Positions 35,601 through 43,551 of a stretch of DNA of 64,000 nt are shown one piece after another (within the stretch, counting starts at the first letter, position 1; every line of letters starts with the position of its first letter). A model generated the notes under the pieces. It worked only from the letters and a program-made list of their open reading frames with translations. It did not search any database and was not told where the DNA came from. The DNA comes from Fomitopsis serialis (taxonomy: Eukaryota > Basidiomycota > Agaricomycetes > Polyporales > Fomitopsidaceae). The position numbers were made by a program, and so were the translations under genes. Location: the NCBI RefSeq assembly GCF_022376445.1, contig NW_025955011.1, forward strand, positions 186,001 to 250,000, given 5' to 3'.

Positions 35601-35985
35601 GAACGTCTGCGACGGTGCGTAGTCCGCCGTCTTTCTTCGCGAGGCAGAGCATTGGTGCTGCTTGCTCTGTCTGGCACTCTTTCCACCAGCCATTGGCGGT
35701 GTAGAGCTGTATCTTCTCGAGCAATTTGGGCTTGAGAGAGTCTGGGCACTTAGGTAGATAGTAAGTGTACCGTTTTCGGTCATCAACTAGGGGTATAGTG
35801 TGATTGACCTCTCGTACCGGGGGTAGTCCAGGTGGTACTGGACCGAAGAGTTCAGCGTATTTCGTCATGAATTGCTCGCGGATCTGTGTGATGCGCGCTT
35901 CGTCTGCAACTGGAGTAGACTCATTAGCAGTAATACGGTGGAACGAGACGGTTTGTAGTGGGTCGGGTGACGCACTACTGTCCAT
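32671..35985 (-). CDS. pol: Retrotransposon pol: reverse transcriptase, RNase H, integrase, chromodomain
   Basis: An intact ORF of 1104 codons from the ATG at 35985. The reverse transcriptase covers about residues 50-240, with the catalytic YLDD at about 223-226. RNase H follows, with VITDASTSG near 370 and DHRAL near 440. The integrase has an HHCC finger (CASCSTC near 690) and a D,D-35-E triad: the D of DFVGPF near 725, the D of SDRDPKF near 783, and the E of GVSERAI near 819, exactly 35 residues apart. The C-terminal residues, about 1023-1075 (EYLVDDILTHRWAGRRIEFL), are chromodomain-like, which would target integration to particular chromatin. It lies in the same frame as the protease ORF, separated by one UGA and three codons, so it is probably made by readthrough as a Pro-Pol fusion. 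Confidence 0.97.
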   Translation of the reverse strand: MDSSASPDPLQTVSFHRITANESTPVADEARITQIREQFMTKYAELFGPVPPGLPPVREVNHTIPLVDDRKRYTYYLPKCPDSLKPKLLEKIQLYTANGWWKECQTEQAAPMLCLAKKDGGLRTVADVRQRNANTIKDVTPFPDQDQIRNDVARARYRSKIDMSNAYEQVLVEPKDVHKTAFATIYGTFYSLVMQQGDANAPSTFQRLMTSIFRDAIGIFVHVYLDDIFVFSDTLEDHERHLEWVFKRLRENRLYLSVNKCALFARRVDCLGHIIDEKGLHADTDKMARVRNWPVPRNYHEVQRFLGLVQYLAHFMPNLAAYTGPISSITRNGQSFDWRPIHQKCFDEIKALACKTPILRPIDPRNSDPIWVITDASTSGVGAVYGQGPQWDNCRPAGFMSKKFTSAQHAYFTYEMEALGVLEALLKWEDKLIGRHFKIVTDHRALVFIQDKRKLAPRLERWTEYLSRFDFEIVYVQGSKNLVADSFSRYFSSEGADVLHDPQDYVSADIRIDPYGETLSDARLAEIRAQRVVEHVEPRVREAEELAAHFPQDPGSSDSDAGSSSGQDDPTAIDSAIAGPPLDTVVQQALDLQSTVRSGYAKDHLFKAIMDHPEDHRMFFVRDELLWYKPHPDTEVLCIPRVTVRRRLLPEIILDEAHTALGHLGARRTSDYVRRWYWWPNIGKDIAAFCASCSTCQMSKFSRQKPTGLLHSMPIPSRPWQSVGMDFVGPFPSSRGFDYLWLIICRLTSHLHLIPVTTRVRASELAWLYFKEIVRLHGLPESIVSDRDPKFTSKFWNELHRLMGNKLLMSTAFHPQTDGVSERAIQTISQILRSVVRPDQTDWVDRLPLVEFAINSSVNASTGFAPFELTYGYMPRIMRTLENTPAMPGVRAFADRAVENLLIAHDAIIESRVTQTTHANRRRRADNPTGDDQPRYEVGKLVYLSTHNLSLPKGRANKLAPRYVGPYRIVRAHPDTSNYTLELPDMLRKRRIHPTFHASLLRPHQPNDDTMFPGRDVTRFYDFGLDGEQEYLVDDILTHRWAGRRIEFLVRFDDGDILWESYDNCKDLEALDRYLELQGISDWRQLPRHAGPDRHARRSMRPGG

Positions 35986-35991
35986 CTCGGC

Positions 35992-35997
35992 TAGTCA
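35992..35997 (-). promoter_or_regulatory. Leaky stop context UGA-CUA(G) between protease and pol
   Basis: On the element strand the codons read CAT TGA CTA GCC GAG ATG. The frame continues into pol without any shift. UGA followed by CUA, and more strongly CUAG, is the well-known high-readthrough context of alphaviruses and of several cellular genes. Confidence 0.75.
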
Positions 35998-37218
35998 ATG
36001 TGAGGGATTAGGCGGGGGCGCAGACGGAGCAGGCGTCTGCTGCGATGTATTTGTGACACTCCGGCGAGAAGGGAAGGTACGTCGCCGTCTATTTGCGGCG
36101 TCCTCCTCCTCCCGCGGAAGCAATGCGGGTATCGCAATGTCTCCGATGCAGATTGCCGACTTCGCGAAGTCAAGGCATACACCGAACTTCCGCATGAACG
36201 GTGTGCCGAGCACTGCATCGTAGCGGTCAAGATTCACAACATCGAAGTAGACCTCACCTTTGAATTGACCCCAGATCACGGGTACGTTCACGCCGTAGTT
36301 GATGCGTGAACGGCTTCCGACACAGCCAAGTTGAAGGATCGCCGGGTTTTCGAGTTCAAAAGCTTTGATACCAGCGACTCGCACGAAGTCGGGGCTTATG
36401 GAGTCAGTAGTACTTCCGGAGTCGAGGAGTACTAAGGCCTGCAATCCGTTGATTGTCAGGTAAGCGGTAAGGCATGTTTGGTCATACCGAGTTAAGTCAG
36501 GTCGACGACCTGTTACAGCGCGTCGCACGGTTGCACGTGTTGCGAGGGGCTGTACACTCGAGTTGGGCGCGTCGGGAATGCGTCCAGTACGAGCCAGCAT
36601 TGCTCGTAATGCCGGGTATGGCGGAGGTGGGTCATGCATGTCTGCATCTTCTCTGAGCACTTGTTCGGCAAGTGCAATGGTCGTGCCAAACGAGGGCTCG
36701 TCTAGATAGTCGTAAGATAAATCTGGTATGTTCATGGAACCTACCAACCAGTTTTGGTTGTCCAGTCGATTGCGAATGCGCTCGCGATCTTCTGCGCTTG
36801 GCCGGTAGCGCTCGAGGCTGCGCAGCAGCTCGTATCGTGTCCAAAGGAGTTCGCGGCACAGCGTGCGCAAGCGGCCTGTAAGCGCGAGAGCATACGTCTC
36901 TTCGTCAGTGAAGTCCGGGACAACATGATCAGACTCGGGTATCTCTTCAAGAGATGGTATCGAGTCGTCAGAAGAGATCGACATGGCGTCGGGCTCGCCT
37001 AACCCAGTGGCAACTGCAGCGTCCACTGGTGCAGGTCCCACGAAGTCCTCGGCTATGTGTTCATAGCTTATACCACTGCGTTCAGAGACGGCTTCAATTG
37101 ATGGGCCTCGACGCAGGATCTCGCGCACTGCAACGTTGTCTATCGACTCGAGGTCGATGTTGTCAGCACCATTACTAAGCGCGCGGCGCCACTCGAGCTC
37201 GAAGACACTGTCCTGCAT
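35995..37218 (-). CDS. Retrotransposon aspartic protease ORF (retropepsin)
   Basis: 407 codons. Residues of about 258-275 contain the retropepsin active site LVLLDSGSTTDSI. This is followed by the flap region and YDAVLGTPFMRKFG, the ALG-type motif of gypsy proteases. The N-terminal 230 residues are acidic and helical, of unknown role. The ORF overlaps the end of gag by 79 bp from its ATG at 37218, but its frame is open upstream to a TGA at 37300-37302, giving a 160-base window for -1 frameshifting from gag. It ends with PPPNPSH and the stop UGA, directly followed by CUAG. Retropepsins act as dimers to process Gag and Pol. Confidence 0.92.
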   Translation of the reverse strand: MQDSVFELEWRRALSNGADNIDLESIDNVAVREILRRGPSIEAVSERSGISYEHIAEDFVGPAPVDAAVATGLGEPDAMSISSDDSIPSLEEIPESDHVVPDFTDEETYALALTGRLRTLCRELLWTRYELLRSLERYRPSAEDRERIRNRLDNQNWLVGSMNIPDLSYDYLDEPSFGTTIALAEQVLREDADMHDPPPPYPALRAMLARTGRIPDAPNSSVQPLATRATVRRAVTGRRPDLTRYDQTCLTAYLTINGLQALVLLDSGSTTDSISPDFVRVAGIKAFELENPAILQLGCVGSRSRINYGVNVPVIWGQFKGEVYFDVVNLDRYDAVLGTPFMRKFGVCLDFAKSAICIGDIAIPALLPREEEDAANRRRRTFPSRRSVTNTSQQTPAPSAPPPNPSH

Positions 37219-39938
37219 GCTAACATCGCGAGGAATATGGAAGACACGAGCCCATATGACGTATGGTCTCCGTGTGAGGTTTCGGTGTGCTCCACCAAGT
37301 CATTATCGACCTGTGAAACCTCGATGCGACGCATTGAGCCGTAGTATACGACATTGTCGTCATCCTCGAGTGCATCCTCCATCGTGATGTACTCGTCAGG
37401 ATCATACTGTGATCCATCCATGGCGAGGTACTCGTCCTCTAATTGGGCGAGTACTTCGTCTTGGTTATCAGCACTTGCTGCCTCAACCGCAGGCGAAGGA
37501 GCCTCCGGCGTCGCATCCGGCGACACTTCGGGCGCCTCGACAGGATTGTCGGGCGGACGTTCCGACTCGTTTACATCGGGATCGTCGCGATCATCGACGA
37601 TACGCGCCGCACGGAAGTTTGTGCGTGGTGGATGGGGACAGTCTTTTGAGAAGTGTCCCTCTTCTCCACAGTTGAAGCACTTGCGTGAGTGCTGCGAAGT
37701 GCCATGTGCGTGAGAATGAGACTGGTGCGACGCACCCTGCTGGCCTGACGAACGGTTGCCCGAAGCAGGTGCAACACCACCACGGATGTTTGAGGTCGGC
37801 TGAGAGGATTGTTGCAGTCCCTTAGGACGAATCAGCGGCGCACCTCCGCCGCGAGCTGCAGCAGCCAAGAGGTCAGAGCGACGAACGAAACGAATGAACT
37901 TACGAGTGCCCTGTTGGCCACTACTATGCCCTCGGCTATCGCGATGGTTCGACTCGACACGACGGTCAGTGCTTCGCGTCGAAGGGTTGCTTGCAGTATT
38001 GGGTATAGTTGTCGCAACCCGCGCAGCGTGTTTTGAACGGTAGGCCGCAACTTGCTTATTGTTGTGTTCTTGCTGCAGAGCAAGACGTCGGAGTCGCTGT
38101 AGAGGAGTCAACTCGACGGATACGTTTTTGGCCTGGAACAGCGGCACGCCGATGTCGCTGGGAAGCGCCTCCGTGAACACGCGTGCGAACGTGTAGTCGT
38201 CAGGTGGTATGGGCATACGGGCCGCATACTTCGTGAGATAGTCCCAGAGGCCGTTAATACCACCTTCTTTAGTGTATTTAGCAGCGTAGAACTTGTCGGC
38301 TGCTGTGCTGGCAGTCGCATGATGTAAGAATCTATCGAATAGACCACAGAGTGCCTCAAGGAACGTCCAAGGCCTTCCGTTCGTGGTAGGAGCATCGATG
38401 GTATCATTATACCAATCGGCAGCCTTTCCCTTCAAGAACTGGCCAAGTATATACAAGCGTTCTTTGTCGAGTGTCGGTCCACCTAGACGGAAGAGACTCA
38501 TCCAGCGAAGTAAGTTCTTGAGCCAGTTTTCGAACTGCTCGTAGTCGTCAGTACCATCGTACTGCGAGGGTGTGGGTATGTTCTTAATATTCTTGAGCGC
38601 ATTGCTGTCAGGCATGCTTTCAGACAGTTTTTCGCGGACTAGCCTTCGTATCATACGAAGGCCTTCAGCTCTGAAAGTGTCATCGTAGTCCGGATCGTAG
38701 GGGTCACGGACTCGTCTATTGCCAGTGCGTGTATCGTACAAAGGTACACGTCGGTCAGCTAAGTATGTGGGACTACGGGTGAAGCGACGTTCATCTCGGC
38801 GCGGGGGCTCGCGCGCGTCCTGCTCGTCATCTTGAGGGTCTTGCTCGTCGTCGCGATCGTCCGACCCATTGCTTCCATCGTCGCCATCGGGTGGTCCGCC
38901 AGGTGGCGGAGGTGGCGGCGGAGCGGCTCCACCTCGTTGACCATCCGCATCTGGATGATCTCGGGGTGGCCTAGGGTCTCGCGGCGACGGTTGGCGCGGG
39001 TCACCGTCGTAGTCGTCCCCCGGGTCGTCATCGTCATCATGAGGACCCGGGTACGGCGCGTAGGCCTGCTGATTGGCGTACGGATCACCTCCGTGTCGTT
39101 CCGCAGCCTCGCGCCAGGTCTGCGCGATGCGAGCTTCACGTTCGCGTCGGCGTTGCTCCATTCCTTGGCGGTCCAGAAATTGATCCCGACGTCGGGCCCG
39201 GTTGGCGTATTGAGCGTCGGATTCATTCGGTCGCCTCGGCGCGAACATAGTGTCGAGGGACATGGTCTCGACGTAGTCGTCATCGCGGATATGCGGCGAT
39301 GGTTGCCTGCTGTCAACAGAATGCGGAGAGGCATGGCGTCCGTGATCATTGTCACGTACCTCGTCTTCCTCTTCGGCTGGTCCGTACCCAAGACGGTCCA
39401 GTTGTCTACGGATGTCCAGGAACATCGTCCGCGTGAGGTTGCGCGTCTCGGCCGCTCGTTGCTGAGCTGCCATGACGTCACGCAAGGCAGTGTTGGCGAA
39501 ATTCGCCGCATTTCGGATGACCTCGTCCGAATCTTCGAGACGGTCGTTGATCATGTCGAAAAAATCTTGGCACATGTCACGGATGCTGGTCTCCGACGTG
39601 CGCCGTGTTTCGGAGCGAGCTGAGGGCGCAGGAGATGGTGCGCCCGCGGGTGGTGTGCGCTCCAGGGATGGTGCGCGGGCGGGTGGTGTGCGCTCGTGCT
39701 CAAGCTCTTGCTCGACGTGCTGAGGCGAAGAGGTTCTGCGAACAGAACCGTCAGGGATAGGTGAGCGAGGTGGCATTTGCTCACCGGGGCCCTGGTCCTC
39801 GGGACGACGCTCGTCGACGTCCCGGATATTGCCCTGAGCATACATCGTAGCTCGGCTCGATGCGCGGGTGACGGGTCGACTAGTAGTAGTCTGTTGAGTC
39901 CGTCTTTTGGTTTTGGTCTTTGTTGTTGTTGTCGACAT
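37140..39938 (-). CDS. gag: Retrotransposon Gag polyprotein
   Basis: An intact ORF of 932 codons, starting MSTTTTKTKTKRRTQQTTT (basic, Thr-rich). The N-terminal 400 residues are long, proline-rich and highly charged, with Asp/Arg/Pro repeats (PPPPPPPGGPPDGDDG), and are probably disordered. The core retrotransposon-Gag domain spans about residues 450-620, with DGTDDYEQFENWLKNLLRWM and FLKGKAADWYNDTI. A CCHC zinc knuckle (CFNCGEEGHFSKDC) lies at about residues 752-765 and would bind the RNA. The C-terminal part is acidic (ALEDDDNVVYYGSMRR) and is overlapped by the protease frame. Gag forms the virus-like particle. At 932 residues it is longer than the few hundred typical of fungal gypsy Gags. 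Confidence 0.95.
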   Translation of the reverse strand: MSTTTTKTKTKRRTQQTTTSRPVTRASSRATMYAQGNIRDVDERRPEDQGPGEQMPPRSPIPDGSVRRTSSPQHVEQELEHERTPPARAPSLERTPPAGAPSPAPSARSETRRTSETSIRDMCQDFFDMINDRLEDSDEVIRNAANFANTALRDVMAAQQRAAETRNLTRTMFLDIRRQLDRLGYGPAEEEDEVRDNDHGRHASPHSVDSRQPSPHIRDDDYVETMSLDTMFAPRRPNESDAQYANRARRRDQFLDRQGMEQRRREREARIAQTWREAAERHGGDPYANQQAYAPYPGPHDDDDDPGDDYDGDPRQPSPRDPRPPRDHPDADGQRGGAAPPPPPPPGGPPDGDDGSNGSDDRDDEQDPQDDEQDAREPPRRDERRFTRSPTYLADRRVPLYDTRTGNRRVRDPYDPDYDDTFRAEGLRMIRRLVREKLSESMPDSNALKNIKNIPTPSQYDGTDDYEQFENWLKNLLRWMSLFRLGGPTLDKERLYILGQFLKGKAADWYNDTIDAPTTNGRPWTFLEALCGLFDRFLHHATASTAADKFYAAKYTKEGGINGLWDYLTKYAARMPIPPDDYTFARVFTEALPSDIGVPLFQAKNVSVELTPLQRLRRLALQQEHNNKQVAAYRSKHAARVATTIPNTASNPSTRSTDRRVESNHRDSRGHSSGQQGTRKFIRFVRRSDLLAAAARGGGAPLIRPKGLQQSSQPTSNIRGGVAPASGNRSSGQQGASHQSHSHAHGTSQHSRKCFNCGEEGHFSKDCPHPPRTNFRAARIVDDRDDPDVNESERPPDNPVEAPEVSPDATPEAPSPAVEAASADNQDEVLAQLEDEYLAMDGSQYDPDEYITMEDALEDDDNVVYYGSMRRIEVSQVDNDLVEHTETSHGDHTSYGLVSSIFLAMLACRTVSSSSSGAARLVMVLTTSTSSR

Positions 39939-40051
39939 GGATTGCGGGTAGATGGATGGCGCGAGAGTTGAGTGAAGCAGAAGGAAGCGAGAGAGTGAAG
40001 CGAGAGAGTAAGGGGGCTCCTCGATTTAACGAGGTCGGTAGCTCAAAAAGA

Positions 40052-40245
40052 TGTAAGGGGTGTAGGTCTTCTCGGACGCCGTACTGAGCTAGCCAAAGCC
40101 TGTATATTGCAGGGGCGAGCGGTGTACAACGATGGGGGAAAAGACGACGAGAGCAACGGGGCGCGTCAGCTATAAAACGGTCCTTCGGCGGACTCCGGGT
40201 CGCTGACTAAGGCGCTGACTAAACTACTTTACCATCGTCCTTACA
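40052..40245 (-). repeat. 5' LTR of the retrotransposon
   Basis: 194 bp, promoter end of the element, same sequence as the 3' LTR. The leader after it (from 40051 downward) starts TCTTTTTGAGC and lacks the TGG start expected of a standard tRNA primer-binding site. Confidence 0.95.
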
Positions 40246-40250
40246 GCGTT
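40246..40250. repeat. Target-site duplication, right copy (GCGTT)
   Basis: Five bases immediately after the right LTR, identical to 26772-26776. Confidence 0.9.
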
Positions 40251-40254
40251 CCTC

Positions 40255-40905
40255 AGGCACCTTCCATACTAGCTAGCATCGCCCGCATGCACAATCCGAA
40301 TATCTGGAAGGCAGTGTGTCGGTATAAAGACTCATGCCCCCGGTGCCCGCTGGCCTACGTTTTGAACCCTATTCGCCACCGAACGGTTTCCCGGAATCTG
40401 AATTACCTGCCACTATGCGCTCCGGGTGTCGGACGGGTAGGAGGGGAGGGGCTATAAGTGAGGTGAGCCGCGTCGAGAGCCTCCGTGCTATGAACACTCT
40501 ACCCAACGCGTCCTCGACCCGCCATATATAGCGTGCACCTCTCTCTCATGTTCGCCCCATAATATTCGCGGCAACAACGCATCCTCCCGAGTACGCTCTG
40601 CGCTCGTTGCCCCGGAAGCCGACCTCGACAGAAATGTGCCCGACAAACTTCTTGTACGACCCGCACCCATCCCCCTTGAGGTCCAGCGCCGTCGGGATCC
40701 ATGCGGACTTTCACCGTCATCCTGAACATCCGCTACTCTAGATGGTCCACAATGTCAGCATGAGCAACGCTTAGCTGATGATCAAGCTGCCAGCACGCAT
40801 GAGTGAGCCTTCACGTCACGACTCACATTACAAGTGGTGCGCAACGATGTACACGACGCGTACGACGGGCAGAGATACATCCCAACAGCCCCACGATCAT
40901 GCTAC
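40255..40905. other. Right flank of the retrotransposon; related to 63400-63735
   Basis: The segment at about 40565-40745 aligns with 63405-63570 (shared CGCCGTCGGGATCCATG and CATCCGCTACTCTA). It reads as a possible terminal exon in one frame, but the gene is not recognised. Confidence 0.4.
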
Positions 40906-40911
40906 GTCCGC

Positions 40912-41418
40912 TCAGTCAAGCTCATCTACCTCGAAGTCGCGTTCGAACAGCCCGCCGTCGGGGTCATACTCCCGGGAATGGTGTTGGCCTCTCGCCCCTT
41001 GCCCGGCGCCGCCACTCGGATGTGGGGGAGACGAATGGTGACGAGGCCGAGACCCGGAGTGCTGAGCTGGCCTGTTGGAAGTCCCCGCGGAGTGAGTCTG
41101 GCCTTCAGCGTGCCCCATCATTCTGTCCCCACGATCTAACATGTATTTCTGCCTTTCTCTATGGTACTTCTCATCCGGACTCTCTTCAGCGGTTTTACGC
41201 GCCTCGAGGTCCCGAGAGAGGAGGGTGTCGTAGTAGCCGCGCTCCATCAGTGCGTCTTGGAGCTCACGCTCAACCATGGAGACATCCCCGGTCGCGCGAC
41301 TGTTACTGCATGCTCAGCCATGAGATCAGATTCAATAGCGAGGGGCTCACATCGTGACCGGACGAGCGAGCGCGGGAATCGCCAAAAGCACAGTAGAGGC
41401 GAGTGTAGAGTAGCGCAT
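40912..41418 (-). CDS. Small secreted disordered protein with acidic EVDELD tail (copy 1)
   Basis: The start at 41418 gives a signal peptide (MRYSTLASTVLLAIPALA). After an intron at about 41300-41350 the second exon encodes SMVERELQDALMERGYYD, a helical segment, then KTAEESPDEKYHRERQKYML, a His/Gly/Pro-rich linker and the C-terminus EYDPDGGLFERDFEVDELD. It is probably secreted and largely disordered after the first 60 residues. Family not recognised. Two further copies lie at 57243-57790 and 63740-64000; the signal peptide and C-terminal segment are the conserved parts, the linker is variable. The exact acceptor site is uncertain. Confidence 0.6.
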
Positions 41419-41639
41419 GATGCCTTGTATGGACTGGGGTCGTTACGAATGTGTTCAGTGGAAGGAACGCTAGTCGTCAACAATGAGAGCGAGGCTGGAG
41501 GGGTGCAAGGGGTAAGTGCAACATTGAAACCATTACCGTGGGAACACTTACTTGCCGGCAACCTCGGTGAACTCGAAGGAGAAGACGAGCTGGGGGTACG
41601 ACAGGCATACCTCCCCTTGTATAAGTACGCTGGTATGCG

Positions 41640-42630
41640 TGGCTGTGGCACTGACTTGCCATCACAGAAGTGATCCCAAGATCTTGCGCCGTTCCATCTG
41701 CGATCAGGTCCATCGCAGGCGTGTATGAGGCAGTCTTGATCTCATGTTCTACTCTGTAGGTTAGCGAGATCATCGTTTCACCAGTTATGATGGTGAGTAG
41801 ACGGACCTGTTGAACGTCGGTCGTAGTGCTGCATAGAATGCGTGAGTAAGTAGTACTAGTGAGTATCGATCTAAGTTGACGGAGATACAAGGCTTAGTTG
41901 TTTCGGAGCAAGCCCCGTGTCCGGGTTGGCTGTAAGCGTGAGCAGGCCTTTTGCGAACAAGGTCAAGACTGTTCTTGCACGAGGCCACAGGGCCACTTAG
42001 TCGGGCATCGGCATCGTCTCCGTGTCAACGTGCGAGAATCAACTGGTACGCGAAACGGAAGCCCCGTATTCCGAAATGGCTCTTAGTGATGGAACGTGGA
42101 AATAACAGGAAGAGCAAGAGGGAGCGACCGCTCTGACGAAAGCATTCGTGCCGCCCAATCTGAACTTCTACTTTACGCGGGTCTCGGTCTGTAATCGCGT
42201 GACTGGTACTTGTGGAGAGGACGTGTAACAGCTTGAGTACCGTGTCGGTCAGACAAACAGGACGTACGGTGTACCTATAATCAGCAGACGGATGCGCCGT
42301 AACGACCGTTACTTTCTTGCACTTTGTCGACGAAGAAGCTCCTCAGAACGACCAGCCGAGCGCAGCTTGTGCGGTGGCGGCGACCACAGTGGGAGATAAG
42401 CAGCTAGGGTAGCACGGCGTGCCGACCAGTTGAGTTTGCGAGTGCAAGTACAGAAGGAGAGAGCCATCCAAGCCGGTGGTATGTGTGCGAAGGTGGACAG
42501 TGCGAGTCCGGGAGGGGGTCAAGGTGCCGAATGTTGAGCAATGGACACGCATTGACATGTCAGTCACTGTGGTCGCTCTGACGCGTCTGTGGCTGAGGCT
42601 CGGCTCTTGCCGACGCGTTCACAGATGGGA
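41640..42630. repeat. Duplicated non-coding block, copy 1
   Basis: The upstream region of the secreted-protein gene; aligns piecewise with 57990-59350, including ATCATTTAATGATGG-like and TGGTACTTG-type segments and the left arm of the hairpin described at 59307-59424. Confidence 0.75.
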
Positions 42631-42639
42631 GGAGGATCA

Positions 42640-43540
42640 ACTTCAAGTTCGTAACCGCCGCCGCGGCGCTACGGTCACATTTCTCTCGTCTCCCATCTGT
42701 CACTACCTACAGGACCTCTCTTGGTAACGTGGTTATTGCTGCAGACCCGATCGTCGGACCTCAATGCAACGCTCTCTATCGGCATCGTCGTCCGCTATGG
42801 CCAGACAATCGCCAGCGTACTGAGCGCCCTACGGTAGGCCGTCTTGGAGCTGTCGCAAGCTTCGTGTCGAGCAAGCGATACGGCAGACTTAGGAGTCGCT
42901 ACTCGCTCCTGGCCGTGCACTCAGCCACTGCACTGTTGCAGGAGAATACCCAAGGTACGTGAAATCCTCCAGTGTCACTGGTGTTTCGATGTAACATGCT
43001 CGCCCATATCAACGCCGAACTAATGCTGATCTATATTTCAGGGAACATTTCCGGGTGATTTCGTCACGAGCAAAAATAGGATCGCCGCGAGTTTCGAAAC
43101 ATCAAACTCGGACAATAATAAGCATGTCTAAGACCCGCGATCTGCGACTCACTCTTAGTCGAGTCAGGTCCGCCTCATTTTGAGTACTCGCTGCGCTCAT
43201 CCCTAAATGGCACAGGTGTGGGCATTGCTGCCCACGCGGCGCTCACCACCGTTGGCTTTGTGCGTTCGCTGCCATCCGTAGTAACGTGGTATGGCCAGAG
43301 CAGAACGAGGGCTCGGACGGCCGAGTCTTTCGGGCATGGAGGAGATTACGGGAGCATCGCGAACGACGCAATCGGGACGCTGACCTATTCTCGGCTGTTG
43401 GCCGCTACCGCGTTCCAGCCAAGTACTGCCGGTCATTCAGCGAGACACAGAAATTGACATTCGCTGCTGAGTATTTTTATACTATAAAGCCATGACTGCA
43501 GAGCGGAGTATGCTCTCAACTCAACCCTTCGCCCGCATAC
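42640..43540. other. No supportable gene; TATA near 43480
   Basis: Short ORFs only. ACTATAAAGCC at about 43480-43490 is a plausible TATA box for the reductase gene starting at 43552. Confidence 0.45.
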
Positions 43541-43551
43541 CTGTTCACCAC

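Larger units (their letters stand above)
26777..40245 (-). mobile_element. Complete Ty3/gypsy chromovirus-type LTR retrotransposon
   Basis: A 13.5-kb element in minus orientation. The two 194-bp LTRs (26777-26970 and 40052-40245) look identical and end in short inverted repeats TGTAAGG...CCTTACA. The five bases on either side (26772-26776 and 40246-40250) are both GCGTT, a perfect target duplication. Reading 5' to 3' on the minus strand: 5' LTR, a 113-bp leader, gag, protease, pol (RT, RNase H, integrase, chromodomain), a third ORF, a 3.7-kb nested insertion, the remainder of the third ORF, the polypurine tract GGAGGGGGAGGA abutting the 3' LTR, and the 3' LTR. Identical LTRs and full-length gag-pol ORFs indicate recent transposition. 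It is much longer than usual gypsy elements because of the insertion. Confidence 0.97.

Noticed and set aside
38832..39623. 263-codon plus-strand ORF
   Set aside because: Antisense shadow of gag, caused by its arginine- and aspartate-rich codons.
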